Shown here piece by piece: positions 34,428-44,605 of a DNA stretch of 60,771 nucleotides. A model generated the notes under the pieces. The model had not been told where the DNA came from and made no database searches. It saw only the letters and a program-made list of their open reading frames with translations. Both the position numbers and the translations under genes were made by a program. The stretch is from assembly GCF_001715195.1 (NCBI RefSeq), contig NZ_MDWE01000008.1:1-60771 (forward strand). Reading direction: 5' to 3'. The first letter of the stretch is position 1, and every line of letters starts with the position of its first letter. This DNA comes from Rhodohalobacter halophilus. Its GTDB lineage: Bacteria > Bacteroidota > Rhodothermia > Balneolales > Balneolaceae.

Positions 34428-34845
34428 AATGACCTCCAATTTTTAAGTTTGTGTTGTAAATCTTTTAGTTCAATTGTTCACTTATAAACGTTGCAACTGA
34501 AGTGCCAACCCATCTATTCATGTCAATTCTGACAGATTCGTAAGAGTTACTATGAAGTAGTTTCAGGACGGATGATCTGCCCGTGACCGGCTGTCATTCC
34601 TGAAAAGACAGACTGTCTTTGAGCCACTGCAATTCTGACTGACCTTCAGTATTTATTCAAGTTTTAGATATTATACCCAGGATCGACCTGCCATCTGTCG
34701 CAGGCTTTCAGCCTGATTTGGATCCGGACTATTTCTTGATGATCTTGGGTCTGTGACCCAAGTTGGGTTTTTTAAGGCTTTCAGCCTTTGTATTTTTTGC
34801 GAACGAATTGTTACCGATACCAATTTTAAATTCTCACTGTTGAAT
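34428..34845. other. 418-bp gap with a cluster of small palindromes
   Basis: Between hsp20 (leftward) and the GH31 gene (rightward) I see no ORF of substance but several hairpins: TTTCAGGA / TCCTGAAA (34561-34568 / 34598-34605), AAAGACAG-A-CTGTCTTT (34604-34620), CAGGCT-TTC-AGCCTG (34701-34715), CTTGGGTC-TGT-GACCCAAG (34744-34762) and AAGGCT-TTC-AGCCTT (34774-34788). CAATTCTGAC occurs twice. Confidence 0.6.
34744..34773 (+). terminator. Terminator-like hairpin upstream of the GH31 gene
   Basis: An 8-bp perfect stem CTTGGGTC / GACCCAAG, then TTGGG and six T (34768-34773). No gene on the plus strand ends before it for over 6 kb, so it may be part of a repeat, or an attenuator for the GH31 gene 73 bp downstream. 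Confidence 0.4.
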
Positions 34846-37236
34846 ATGTTCAACGTTCGATTTTTTCCCCTTTTCGCTGTTCTTTTACTCCTCCCCGGAT
34901 TGATTCCCGTCACTGCCCAGGAATCGGAAACATTCCACTACAATGTTACGGATGATCATTTTCGGCTTGAACTGGATCGAGGAGTTTATGAAATCTCATT
35001 CTACTCACCCGAAGTTGCAGAGGTGATATTCTATGAGCATGATTATACAGAATATGCCCCATCGCATGCAGTAGTGTTGGACAAGAATTTTACTTCTTTC
35101 GATGTGGATGACAGCGGTAATGATGTTGCACTGCTAACCGAAGGGCTTCACATTTTCATCGAAAGGCCCTCCGGGAAAATATCGTTTTACTACAATGGGA
35201 AAAAACTGATTGAAGAGCGAAATGGATTTCAATCTTCGGATGAAGGATTTGAAGTGGATTTCAACATCACAGAAACGGAAATTTTAATGGGTGGAGGTGC
35301 CCGGGCTTTGGGGATGGACCGGCGCGGTCATCGCCTTCAGCTTTACAATCGTGCTCACTACGGATACGAAACCCGATCTGAATTGATGAACTACACCATC
35401 CCGATGGTTCTTTCATCCAAAATGTACGCCATCCACTTTGATAATCCCACCGTCGGTTGGCTCGACCTAGATAGTCAGTTTAACAACGTGCTCTCATTCG
35501 AGGCAATTTCCGGACGACAAAGCTACCAGGTTATTGCCGGGAATCGCTGGGAAGAGATTGTTGAAAATTACACACGGCTGACCGGATTTCAGCCACTTCC
35601 ACCGCGCTGGGCACTGGGGAATTTTTCAAGCCGTTTTGGGTATCGGTCACAGGAGGAAGTTCTCGAAACGGCAAGGACGTTCCGGAATGAGAATGTACCG
35701 CTCGACGCTATCATCCTAGACCTCTATTGGTTTGGCAAGGAGGTAAAAGGAACCATGGGCAATCTTGCTTTCGACCGAGACTCCTTTCCTGAACCTGAAC
35801 AGATGATCGATCAACTGGAAGAGATGGATGTCAAAACCGTGCTAATCACCGAGCCGTTTGTTCTCACCACATCCGATCGATGGGATGAAGCTGTTGAAAA
35901 TAATGTACTGGCAACTGACTCTCTCGGCAACCCCGCTACCTACGACTTCTTTTTTGGGAACACAGGCCTGATCGATGTTTTTAAACCGGAAGCACGCAAT
36001 TGGTTCTGGAATATCTATCAGGAGTTGATTGAGATGGGAGTTCACGGTTGGTGGGGCGATCTGGGCGAGCCGGAGGTTCATCCTGATTGGGTTCAGCACG
36101 AAACCGGCAGCGCCAACGAAGTTCATAACATTTACGGCCACGAATGGGCAAAGCTTGTTCACGAGGGGTATAGAGAAAACTATCCCGATGTTCGTCCATT
36201 CAATTTGATGCGTGCCGGGTATTCGGGATCACAACGATTTGGGTTGATTCCATGGTCGGGTGATGTGAATCGTACCTGGGGCGGGCTTCAATCACAACCG
36301 GAGATTTCTCTTCAAATGGGTCTGCAGGGCTTGGCATACATGCACTCCGATTTAGGAGGTTTTGCCGGAGATCTGGTGGATGATGAAAAATATGTCCGGT
36401 GGCTTCAATATGGTGTTTTTCAGCCAATTTACCGTCCACATGCGCAGGAGAACGTTCCCTCTGAGCCGGTTTTCAGAAGCGAAAAAGCGCTGGATCTCTC
36501 ACGCAAAGCGATTGAGCTGCGATACAGGCTGATGCCCTACATCTACACCCTTGCATTTGAAAATTCCACCACCGGAATGCCGCTAATGCGGCCTCTCTTT
36601 TTTGAAGAGCCGGATAACCACGAAATCTATAAAGTGGCCGGAACCTATCTCTTTGGAGATGACATACTGGTTTCACCGGTTATGGAACCCGGTAAGAAAA
36701 AACAGACGGTATGGTTTCCGGGAAAATCCAACTGGTTCGATTTTAACTCAGGTGAAAAGTTTGAAGGCGGCAGTAAGACGGAAGTAGAGGTTGCAGAAGA
36801 AACTATCCCTACGTTTGTAAGGGGGGGGACGATCATCCCGATGATAGAATTGGTGCAATCTACTGAAGACTATTCAGTAGAAACGCTCAAGCTACTTCAA
36901 TTTCACGACCGTACCGTTCCGTACTACACAACATCCATTTACCATGATGACGGCTCAACCTATGACGCTTATAAAAAAGGGAAGTATGAAATGCTTCATA
37001 TCTCTTCATCCAATCGGGAGGGAAAATCAGTCTTAAAGTTTATGGCGGAGGTTGGGGGAAACTTTGAGTCAGAGACGGAGCGAATTCACCTGGAATTGAG
37101 AAATGTAAAACGATCGATCAAGAGTGTCCGGTATGACGCGGAGCCCGTGGATTATAGGCTAAGTGGTGATTCTTTAAAAATTGATTCGATCTACCTTACA
37201 AATTCTCGGCATACTCTAACTATTGAGTGGGAATAA
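34846..37236 (+). CDS. Exported glycoside hydrolase family 31 (alpha-glucosidase/xylosidase type)
   Basis: The start at ATG 34846 (796 aa) gives a signal peptide (MFNVRFFPLFAVLLLLPGL, cleavage near TAQ). An upstream in-frame GTG/ATG-poor extension is rejected. The N-terminal beta domain is followed by the TIM barrel. The nucleophile Asp lies in WWGDLGEPE (about residue 404) and the acid/base Asp in WSGDVNRTW (about 472). YIYTLAFENSTTGMPLMRPLFFE and the C-terminal beta domains complete the family layout. It removes terminal alpha-linked glucose or xylose from oligosaccharides in the periplasm or outside. No SusCD pair is adjacent. Confidence 0.92.
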   Translation: MFNVRFFPLFAVLLLLPGLIPVTAQESETFHYNVTDDHFRLELDRGVYEISFYSPEVAEVIFYEHDYTEYAPSHAVVLDKNFTSFDVDDSGNDVALLTEGLHIFIERPSGKISFYYNGKKLIEERNGFQSSDEGFEVDFNITETEILMGGGARALGMDRRGHRLQLYNRAHYGYETRSELMNYTIPMVLSSKMYAIHFDNPTVGWLDLDSQFNNVLSFEAISGRQSYQVIAGNRWEEIVENYTRLTGFQPLPPRWALGNFSSRFGYRSQEEVLETARTFRNENVPLDAIILDLYWFGKEVKGTMGNLAFDRDSFPEPEQMIDQLEEMDVKTVLITEPFVLTTSDRWDEAVENNVLATDSLGNPATYDFFFGNTGLIDVFKPEARNWFWNIYQELIEMGVHGWWGDLGEPEVHPDWVQHETGSANEVHNIYGHEWAKLVHEGYRENYPDVRPFNLMRAGYSGSQRFGLIPWSGDVNRTWGGLQSQPEISLQMGLQGLAYMHSDLGGFAGDLVDDEKYVRWLQYGVFQPIYRPHAQENVPSEPVFRSEKALDLSRKAIELRYRLMPYIYTLAFENSTTGMPLMRPLFFEEPDNHEIYKVAGTYLFGDDILVSPVMEPGKKKQTVWFPGKSNWFDFNSGEKFEGGSKTEVEVAEETIPTFVRGGTIIPMIELVQSTEDYSVETLKLLQFHDRTVPYYTTSIYHDDGSTYDAYKKGKYEMLHISSSNREGKSVLKFMAEVGGNFESETERIHLELRNVKRSIKSVRYDAEPVDYRLSGDSLKIDSIYLTNSRHTLTIEWE

Positions 37237-37267
37237 AAAAGCAGCCCGGCTCCCCATCCGAAAATCT

Positions 37268-37287
37268 AAAGAGCTGTATGCTCTTTT
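37268..37287 (+). terminator. Short hairpin after the GH31 gene
   Basis: AAAGAGC / GCTCTTT (7 bp) with loop TGTAT and a short T-run (37284-37287), 32 bp after the GH31 stop. Confidence 0.45.
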
Positions 37288-37467
37288 ATCATTATCAGAG
37301 AGATCAATTCTTTGGTTAAATTATTGATCGGATGTACCTGTTACTCAATCGGGTCTTTTTAAAGACATTCCAAACATTGATCATACCCGGCTTTCTGTCC
37401 GTTGTAGGTCAGCGGTAATGAGCCACAAAGCACTGTGACTCGAAGGTATACGAAGTCGTCAACAAAA

Positions 37468-37506
37468 AAAGGCAGCACTCAAACCTCTCGGTCAAATGCT
37501 GCCTTT
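37468..37506 (-). terminator. Terminator of the DAHP synthase gene
   Basis: AAAGGCAGCA and TGCTGCCTTT form a 10-bp stem with a 19-base loop. On the minus strand it is followed by a T-run from the plus-strand A-run at 37464-37470. It lies 30 bp beyond the stop codon. Confidence 0.75.
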
Positions 37507-37535
37507 AAAATAGTTTGTAATTTGAAATCAAAAAT

Positions 37536-38936
37536 TTACGATCTGTAGCTCTTATTCCACTCCCTGGCTACAAGAAATGCCATTTCGAGGCTCTGTTCGT
37601 AGTTCAATCGAGGATCACAGTAGGTTTCGTAGTTGGTGCCCAATCCGGCTTCATTCAGCCCGTTTGCTCCGCCCACGCATTCGGTTACGTTATCCCCGGT
37701 GAGCTCCAGGTGAACACCGCCCAGATAGCTGCCTTCCGCGCGATGAACGGCAAACGTCTCCTTAATTTCATCCAGGATATCATCAAACCGGCGGGTTTTT
37801 ACGTTGTTCTCGGTTGCGAACGTATTCCCGTGCATCGGGTCGCAGCTCCACACGACCGGGTGACCGGCTTTCTTCACCGCTTTGATATACCTCGGCAAAT
37901 GCTCCTTCACTTCATCCACACCCATCCGGGAGATCAACACAATTTTTCCGGCCTCGTGATTTGGATTGAGCTTGTCCATAATTTCGATCGTCTCATCCAC
38001 ATCAAACGGAGGGCCCACCTTAATTCCAATCGGATTTTCAATCCCGCGCAGATACTCCACGTGAGCTCCGTCAATCTGCTTGGTTCGGTTACCAAGCCAT
38101 ACCATGTGCCCGCTCAGATTGAACCACCCCGCTTTTCTCGGCACCTGACGTGTCTGGGCTGAATCGTAATAGAGATTCAGCGCTTCGTGCGAGGTGTAAA
38201 TATCCACCTTATGCAGCGTACTGAACGTGTTGGGCGTGATGGTTTCCATAAAGTTGATCGCCTTATGAATCGAGTTCACCATCGCTTCGTAGTCTTTGTA
38301 ATACTCGTTATTCTGCATAAAATCGAGCTCCCACTGTTCGGGATGCTGCAGATCGGCAAAGCCTTCATCAGCCAGCGCGCGAAGGAAGTTGAGCGTCAGG
38401 GCTGATTTTTCATATCCTTTAATCAGGCGCTGCGGATCGGGAGTCCGGGCCTCTTTATTCGGCTCAAAACTGTTGATCAGGTCGCCGCGGTAGTTGAGCA
38501 TCTCTACGCCGTCAATCGTTTCGGAATCTTTGGACCGCGGTTTGGCGTACTGACCTGCAATTCGTCCCACCCGCAAAATTGGTGTTCCCATTTCGTGCAC
38601 CAGGATAAAACTCATCTGGAGCATCACCTTCAGCATGTTCACAATCTTGGGAGCCGTGCAGGCATCAAACGTCTCGGCACAATCACCTCCCCACAGCAGA
38701 AATCCTTCACCCCGCGATACGTTCGCCAGTTTGGTTTTGAGCGCCTCGATCTCCCACGAGGTAATAAGCGGGGGCAAACTTCTAAGTTCCCGGTATGCAT
38801 TCTCCAACTCTTCTGAATTGGGATAGGGCGGCAGCTGCTCAATCGGTTTGGAATTCCAGGAAAGCGGACTCCATCCGTTTTCATTCGGTTTCAGTTCGAT
38901 GTTGAGCGGATTTGCAGTTTTGGGGTCGGTTGTCAT
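37536..38936 (-). CDS. 3-deoxy-7-phosphoheptulonate synthase, class II (plant/actinobacterial type)
   Basis: This 466-aa first enzyme of the shikimate pathway condenses phosphoenolpyruvate and erythrose 4-phosphate. Class II landmarks are GWSPLSWNSKPIEQLPPYP at the N-terminus, LLWGGDCAETFDACTAPKI with the metal-binding Cys (about residue 86), RVGRIAGQYAKPRS, VWSCDPMHGNTFATENNVKT and HLELTGDNVTECVGG. The class is unrelated in sequence to the class I AroF/G/H enzymes of Escherichia coli. It is transcribed alone with a terminator 30 bp downstream. No aromatic biosynthesis gene is adjacent. Confidence 0.95.
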   Translation of the reverse strand: MTTDPKTANPLNIELKPNENGWSPLSWNSKPIEQLPPYPNSEELENAYRELRSLPPLITSWEIEALKTKLANVSRGEGFLLWGGDCAETFDACTAPKIVNMLKVMLQMSFILVHEMGTPILRVGRIAGQYAKPRSKDSETIDGVEMLNYRGDLINSFEPNKEARTPDPQRLIKGYEKSALTLNFLRALADEGFADLQHPEQWELDFMQNNEYYKDYEAMVNSIHKAINFMETITPNTFSTLHKVDIYTSHEALNLYYDSAQTRQVPRKAGWFNLSGHMVWLGNRTKQIDGAHVEYLRGIENPIGIKVGPPFDVDETIEIMDKLNPNHEAGKIVLISRMGVDEVKEHLPRYIKAVKKAGHPVVWSCDPMHGNTFATENNVKTRRFDDILDEIKETFAVHRAEGSYLGGVHLELTGDNVTECVGGANGLNEAGLGTNYETYCDPRLNYEQSLEMAFLVAREWNKSYRS

Positions 38937-39091
38937 TGAGTGAACATACTTGAGATTTCAAAAAGAACTCTAAAAATAAGGGGAATTCTGCGTAAAGCCT
39001 ATTTTTTTGCTTCTGCTCAAATCTTAACAAACCCCGAATGTGATTCGTTTTTTATTTGTTTGATCCGTATGCCTTTCCGTTAAACGTTTCG

Positions 39092-39099
39092 TATTTTTG
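39092..39099 (+). promoter_or_regulatory. TAnnTTTG-type -7 box upstream of uvrA
   Basis: TATTTTTG lies 40 bp before the uvrA start and matches the Bacteroidota -7 consensus. No -33 TTTG at standard spacing. Confidence 0.3.
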
Positions 39100-39139
39100 A
39101 CGGTTGCCTAATTGAATTCTGAATACAGTCAGTACACTT

Positions 39140-41980
39140 TTGAAAAATAACATCATCATCCGCGGAGCGCGCGAACACAATCTCAAAAATTTCGACATCG
39201 ACATTCCCCGGGAGCAGCTCGTGGTTTTCACCGGTCTGTCGGGATCGGGTAAATCCTCCCTCGCCTTCGATACGATTTATGCGGAAGGACAACGACGGTT
39301 TATGGAGTCGCTATCCGCCTACGCGCGTCAGTTTCTCGGCATGATGGAGCGTCCCGAAGTGGATTTTATCGACGGGCTCTCCCCTGTAATCTCCATCGAT
39401 CAGAAAACAACCAACCGCAATCCGCGCTCAACGGTTGGGACCGTTACAGAAATCTATGACTTCTTGCGTCTTCTTTACGCCCGTATCGGTGTACCCTACT
39501 CCTACATCTCAGGCAACAAGATGGAGAAGCAGACATCCGACCAGATTGTACAGGCAATTATGGAACTGCCCAAGGGAACGAAAGCGTACTGCATGGCACC
39601 CGTGGTTCGCGGACGAAAAGGACACTACCGAGAGCTGTTTGAACAGATGCAGAAACAGGGATTTGTAAAAGCCCGCGTGGACGGTGAGCTGATTGACCTG
39701 GAAGGAGAGATCAAGCTGGATCGCTATAAAACACACAATGTGGAAGTTGTGGTGGATCGGTTTGTGATCTCACCAAAGAGCGAAAAACGAATATCCGATA
39801 GCGTTCACATGGCGCTGGAAATGGCCGATGGCAACCTTATTCTCGGTGTACAGGAAGATGGTGAAATTACCGATAAAGTTTTTTCAAAGCATCTTTACGA
39901 CCCTGAAAGCGGTCTCTCTTACGAAGATCCCGCGCCAAATTTATTCTCATTCAACTCTCCATATGGAGCCTGCAAAGCGTGTAACGGACTTGGCTACCGG
40001 TATGATGTGAGTCGTGAGCTCGTCATTCCAAATCCGGAGCAGACCATCGCCGAGGGAGCCATTCGATTCCTCGGAGAACCACGTGATATTTTTGTATTCA
40101 AACAGCTACAAGCAGTCCTGGATTCAGTAGAACTTGATTTCCACACACCAATCAAAAACTTCCCTGAAGAAGCGCTCGACCTGCTTTTTGAAGGGGGCAG
40201 AGATCAGAAATTTAATGTGAGCTACGATTTTAAAAACAGCAATGTAACCTACAAACACTCTTATGCCGGTTTGAGGTCGATCATTCGGGACCAATATGAA
40301 GACAGCAAGTCGAATAAGCAGAGAGACAAAGCCAAGGCGTACCTCTCCAAAATTGACTGCCCGGAGTGCGGCGGCGGACGACTCAACAAAGAGGCTCTAT
40401 CATACAAAATTGACGGGTTTGGCATTCAGGATCTGGTCAATCAGGACATCCGAAAACTGAGACTAACAGTTGGAAACCTGAAGCTGACTGAACGCCAGCG
40501 AAAAATTGGCCAACAGGTTTTAAAAGAGGTCATCGACCGGATCGATTTTCTATTGAATGTAGGACTCGATTACCTGACGCTAAACCGTGAAGCTCAAACT
40601 TTGAGTGGCGGAGAAGCGCAGCGAATCCGGCTTGCCACACAGATTGGTACACAGCTGGTCGGGGTTCTCTACATTCTGGACGAACCGAGTATTGGATTGC
40701 ATCAGCGGGATAACATTAAACTGATCAAGTCTCTGGAAACGCTGCGCGATTTGGGTAACAGCGTTATTGTGGTGGAGCACGACCGGGAAACCATTGAACA
40801 TGCCGACTATGTAGTTGATTTGGGCCCGGGTGCCGGAACCGAAGGCGGGCACATCGTTACGCAGGGTAAGCCCGACGAGCTCGATCCCAAAGCGATGACC
40901 ACCAAATTTCTCCGGGACGAAGAGGTGATTCCCTATCCCGAAAAACGGAGGAAGGGTAGCGGTAAATCACTATCCATTCATAAAGCTCGCGGCCATAACC
41001 TGAAAAATGTAGATCTCAGCATTCCGCTTGGAAAATTTATCTGTGTAACCGGTGTGAGCGGAAGCGGTAAAAGCTCACTGATCAATCAAACACTGGTTCC
41101 GATTCTATCCAACGAATTTTATAACTCAAAGTCTGTTCCCCTTCCTTACGATCACATTGAAGGTTTGAAAAATGTAGACAAGGTGATTTCGATCGATCAA
41201 AGTCCGATTGGCCGAACTCCGCGATCCAACCCCGGAACGTATACCAAGGTGTTTGATCAAATTCGATCACTCTTCGCTGAGCTGCCAGAGTCTAAAATCC
41301 GCGGTTACGATCAGGGACGCTTCTCTTTTAATGTAAAGGGCGGCCGATGCGAAGCGTGCCGGGGAGATGGTGTTCGAAAGATTGAGATGAATTTCCTACC
41401 TGATATCTACGTGGATTGCGAAACCTGCAACGGCAAACGCTACAATCGCGAAACGCTTGAAATTCACTACAAAGGCAAAAACATTTCCGATGTGTTGCAA
41501 ATGCCGATCAGCGAAGCTGAGGAGTTTTTTGATTCGGTTCCGTCCATCAAACGAAAACTGGAGACGCTGAACTCTGTCGGGCTTGGATATTTAACACTTG
41601 GCCAGTCGAGTACCACACTCAGTGGCGGGGAAGCTCAGCGAATCAAACTATCTCGCGAATTATCAAAAATCGGTACCGGCGACACGATCTACATTATGGA
41701 TGAACCGACTACCGGCCTCCACTTTCAGGACGTGAGAATGCTGGTAAATGTGATCCAGAAACTGGTGGAAAAGGGAAATACCGTTATCGTGATTGAACAC
41801 AACCTGGATCTGATCAAAGCGGCCGACTGGATCATTGATCTCGGACCGGAAGGCGGCGAAGGTGGCGGAGAAATAATTGCCGAAGGCACACCGGAGGAGA
41901 TTGCACAGGTTGAGGAGAGCTTTACAGGGACATTTTTAAAGCAGGAGTTTGAGAGAGCAAAACCAACGGTGGGAAGTTAG
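39140..41980 (+). CDS. uvrA: Excinuclease ABC subunit A
   Basis: This 946-aa damage-recognition ATPase belongs to UvrABC nucleotide excision repair. Walker A motifs are [20 protein letters not shown] (about residues 29-48) and [15 protein letters not shown] (about 634-648). Both signature motifs (LSGGEAQRI) are present. Zinc-finger cysteines are in [20 protein letters not shown] and the late CEACRGDG / CETCNG pair. The start is TTG 39140, giving [16 protein letters not shown]. An in-frame stop at 39113 leaves no upstream ATG. Length is normal. uvrB and uvrC are not in the window. Confidence 0.96.
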   Translation: MKNNIIIRGAREHNLKNFDIDIPREQLVVFTGLSGSGKSSLAFDTIYAEGQRRFMESLSAYARQFLGMMERPEVDFIDGLSPVISIDQKTTNRNPRSTVGTVTEIYDFLRLLYARIGVPYSYISGNKMEKQTSDQIVQAIMELPKGTKAYCMAPVVRGRKGHYRELFEQMQKQGFVKARVDGELIDLEGEIKLDRYKTHNVEVVVDRFVISPKSEKRISDSVHMALEMADGNLILGVQEDGEITDKVFSKHLYDPESGLSYEDPAPNLFSFNSPYGACKACNGLGYRYDVSRELVIPNPEQTIAEGAIRFLGEPRDIFVFKQLQAVLDSVELDFHTPIKNFPEEALDLLFEGGRDQKFNVSYDFKNSNVTYKHSYAGLRSIIRDQYEDSKSNKQRDKAKAYLSKIDCPECGGGRLNKEALSYKIDGFGIQDLVNQDIRKLRLTVGNLKLTERQRKIGQQVLKEVIDRIDFLLNVGLDYLTLNREAQTLSGGEAQRIRLATQIGTQLVGVLYILDEPSIGLHQRDNIKLIKSLETLRDLGNSVIVVEHDRETIEHADYVVDLGPGAGTEGGHIVTQGKPDELDPKAMTTKFLRDEEVIPYPEKRRKGSGKSLSIHKARGHNLKNVDLSIPLGKFICVTGVSGSGKSSLINQTLVPILSNEFYNSKSVPLPYDHIEGLKNVDKVISIDQSPIGRTPRSNPGTYTKVFDQIRSLFAELPESKIRGYDQGRFSFNVKGGRCEACRGDGVRKIEMNFLPDIYVDCETCNGKRYNRETLEIHYKGKNISDVLQMPISEAEEFFDSVPSIKRKLETLNSVGLGYLTLGQSSTTLSGGEAQRIKLSRELSKIGTGDTIYIMDEPTTGLHFQDVRMLVNVIQKLVEKGNTVIVIEHNLDLIKAADWIIDLGPEGGEGGGEIIAEGTPEEIAQVEESFTGTFLKQEFERAKPTVGS

Positions 41981-42082
41981 CAGCTAAGAGTATTTCGGTT
42001 TTCCGCCCGTGGAGTAGTATCTGCGTTTTCCTCAAAAATTAATTTGTCAACCGCGTGCCTACTGCCTATTTTTGACAGTCTG

Positions 42083-42640
42083 ATGAAAAAGCGGTTTACA
42101 CATATTATTCGTACCACAGTCATCTCTTTTTTGATGACCGGACTGTTGGCACATTTGGTGGTCCCGTTTACGAGTCATGCTCAAAAAACGGCTTTCACAC
42201 AGTGGCTCAACCAAAATGTAGCCTCAACCGGTGAAGATTCTGAAAATGAACTCCGCAGTGCGATTCTCAAATTGCCTGAGCAGGTTTCCGATTTTAGAGT
42301 TTTGGTTGAACAGGCGTCTCATCTGATCTCCAGTAACAAAGAGGATTTTCGCCTAAACCGTTCACTCCCCGAAGACAGCAGTGATCAGGTTACATCGTGG
42401 CTGGTTGGCCAATGGAATCTTTTTCAGCAGCAGCAAACCGGAACGGATGCTCTGCTGCCTGAAACTCCTGTTCCATCCCAAAAATGGATAACATCCAATA
42501 GTTTGTGTAAGCTGTTTGCAGCCGTTCAGGGGAATTTGAATACTTTTCATGATTTTGAATCAAATTTCAACTACACCTACTTTTCTCCCCGGTTTTCTAT
42601 TCAGCCACTGATTAGCGGTATCAGTATTAACGCGCCGTAG
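42083..42640 (+). CDS. Exported protein of unknown function
   Basis: I do not recognise the family. The 185-aa protein (from ATG 42083) has a signal peptide (MKKRFTHIIRTTVISFLMTG, cleavage near SHAQ). The mature part is Gln- and Ser-rich without repeats or cysteine pairs (one Cys in SNSLCKLF). WLVGQWNLFQQQQ is a notable stretch. It lies between uvrA and secD on the same strand, 117 bp before the secD start. An earlier ATG at 42044 would add 13 residues before the basic n-region and is less likely. Confidence 0.7.
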   Translation: MKKRFTHIIRTTVISFLMTGLLAHLVVPFTSHAQKTAFTQWLNQNVASTGEDSENELRSAILKLPEQVSDFRVLVEQASHLISSNKEDFRLNRSLPEDSSDQVTSWLVGQWNLFQQQQTGTDALLPETPVPSQKWITSNSLCKLFAAVQGNLNTFHDFESNFNYTYFSPRFSIQPLISGISINAP

Positions 42641-42757
42641 ATTTTTCTGCCTGGGTCGGAGCGGTTTAACCGTTTGCCAGCCTGCTATCCTATCTTTTTA
42701 AAAACTGCCCTATTCAGGGTGTTCGATTATCAATCACAAAACTTGAACGAATCATAT

Positions 42758-44563
42758 ATGAAAGGTCAAAACAACGGGTTTAAAATCGGTTCCATCGTTG
42801 TCTTTTTAGGACTGACGCTCTGGTACCTATTCCCAACTTTACAATGGAATTTAGAACAGCGCCATATGGCCGATATGACTGAATCAGAAAGGATTCAGTA
42901 TCAGACCGAAAATCTTGAGAAGTTGAACAGACTTCAAGAGAAATCTCTCTCCCTCGGTCTTGACTTGCAGGGCGGGATGTATGTAACGCTGGAAATTGAG
43001 ACTCCACAACTGGTATTTGAACTTGCAGGTGACTTTGCAGATCAGAATTTGAGGGAAATAATTGACGTAGCCGCTGAGCGTGCTTTCGAGCAGCGAACAG
43101 ACTTTATCGACGAGTTTGTCAATGAGTTTGAGTCGCGCGATCCCGATGCGATGCTAAGTCGTTACTATCGGTCAGATGCTCAAAACATCACCCGTAGATC
43201 AACGAATGCTGAAATTACCGAGTACTTGAAAAATCAGCGGGATGAAGCGGTAACCCGCGCCATGGAGATTATCCGTTCTCGTATTGATCGTTTTGGTGTG
43301 ACTGAACCGGGTATTCTTCAGCAGGGTACCAACCGGATTGTAGTTGAGCTTCCGGGTGTAGACGACGAAGAGCGTGTACGTGATCTTCTGCGGGGAACAG
43401 CGCGTTTGGAATTCAGAATGGTAGCTGAACCCGACGAGATCAATGCTGCAAAACAGCAGGTTGTTAACTATTTCCAGGAAAATCAGGAAGAACTTGAGGA
43501 GCTTGGCGAAGATAATTTGTTAGAAATTTTCAACCCAAATGGACGGAACCAGTACGTGTTTGGATATGCTGCCGCTCCGGATACTTCCACAGTTAATACT
43601 CTCCTAAAGAAAGAGGAGGTACAGCGACTCATTCCGCGAAACATGTCACTTATGTGGGGGGCTCAGCCATTTGCTACCGATAGCGGTCTGGAACTATTTG
43701 AGCTGATCGCCGTGCGAAGCCAGATCGAACTGACCGGTGATGTGATTGATGAAGCTCGTGTAGCTTTCGATCCAACCACCAACGCAGCCGAGGTGTCCAT
43801 GACCATGAACTCTGAGGGTGCTCGCCGATGGGCGCGAATTACAGGAGCCAATATCGGCCGTCCTGTTGCTATTGCACTTGATGGATTTGTCGTGTCCTAC
43901 CCAACCGTTCAAAATGCGATTAATAACGGGCGTTCTTCTATTACCGGAATTGGAGGCGTTCAGGAAGCGGAAGATTTGGTAAACATTCTGCTCTCGGGTG
44001 CCCTGCCTGCACCGCTCGATATTGTTGAGGAACGAACCGTAGGAGCGTCGCTGGGTGAGGCTTCGATTAAAGCCGGTCTCTACTCAACGCTCTTTGGGCT
44101 CACCGTGGTAGCTCTGTTTATGATTGTTTATTACCGAACCGGAGGTGCCATTGCAGACATCGCACTCATCCTGAATATCATCTTTATCCTCGGGATTTTG
44201 GCAGCCTTCCAAGCCACGTTAACCTTGCCCGGTATGGCCGGTATTGTATTGACGATTGGTATGGCGGTAGATGCCAACGTACTGATATTTGATAGAATTC
44301 GTGAAGAGATGCGAGGAGGTAAAACGCTCAGGGCTGCTATTGATAACGGGTACTCTAACGCCATGAGCGCTATTGTTGATGCGAACGTAACCACATTCTT
44401 TGTAGCAATTATCCTCTACAGTTTTGGAGTAGGGCCGATTAAGGGATTTGCCGTAACACTGATGGCAGGTATTGTAGCCTCTCTCTTTAGTGCGATTGTG
44501 ATTACACGTGTGATTGTGGATTACCTGACACGCGATAAAACAGCAACCGTCAATTTCGGTTAA
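42758..44563 (+). CDS. secD: Protein translocase subunit SecD
   Basis: The start at ATG 42758 (601 aa, MKGQNNGFKIGSIVV) places the first membrane helix at residues 8-28. A longer frame from 42674 has no support. Landmarks are SLGLDLQGGMYVTLEIE (about 66-82), the periplasmic head with RSRIDRFGVTEPGILQQG and RIVVELPGVDD, and the C-terminal RND-like helices with TLPGMAGIVLTIGMAVDANVLIFDRIREE. SecD and SecF use the proton gradient to pull proteins out of SecYEG. secF follows 42 bp downstream. Separate SecD and SecF differ from the SecDF fusion usual in Bacteroidota. Confidence 0.96.
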   Translation: MKGQNNGFKIGSIVVFLGLTLWYLFPTLQWNLEQRHMADMTESERIQYQTENLEKLNRLQEKSLSLGLDLQGGMYVTLEIETPQLVFELAGDFADQNLREIIDVAAERAFEQRTDFIDEFVNEFESRDPDAMLSRYYRSDAQNITRRSTNAEITEYLKNQRDEAVTRAMEIIRSRIDRFGVTEPGILQQGTNRIVVELPGVDDEERVRDLLRGTARLEFRMVAEPDEINAAKQQVVNYFQENQEELEELGEDNLLEIFNPNGRNQYVFGYAAAPDTSTVNTLLKKEEVQRLIPRNMSLMWGAQPFATDSGLELFELIAVRSQIELTGDVIDEARVAFDPTTNAAEVSMTMNSEGARRWARITGANIGRPVAIALDGFVVSYPTVQNAINNGRSSITGIGGVQEAEDLVNILLSGALPAPLDIVEERTVGASLGEASIKAGLYSTLFGLTVVALFMIVYYRTGGAIADIALILNIIFILGILAAFQATLTLPGMAGIVLTIGMAVDANVLIFDRIREEMRGGKTLRAAIDNGYSNAMSAIVDANVTTFFVAIILYSFGVGPIKGFAVTLMAGIVASLFSAIVITRVIVDYLTRDKTATVNFG

Positions 44564-44605
44564 TCACTCACGAATTTAAACAGTTTAAAAAATAGGTAAT
44601 ACATT

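Noticed and set aside
34753-34845. GH31 start at 34753
   Set aside because: The extra 31 residues come from palindromic repeat sequence and place the signal peptide internally.
37237-37535. A hidden gene in the GH31 to DAHP synthase gap
   Set aside because: Only two terminators are evident, and no ORF with a start signal or RNA gene fold was seen.
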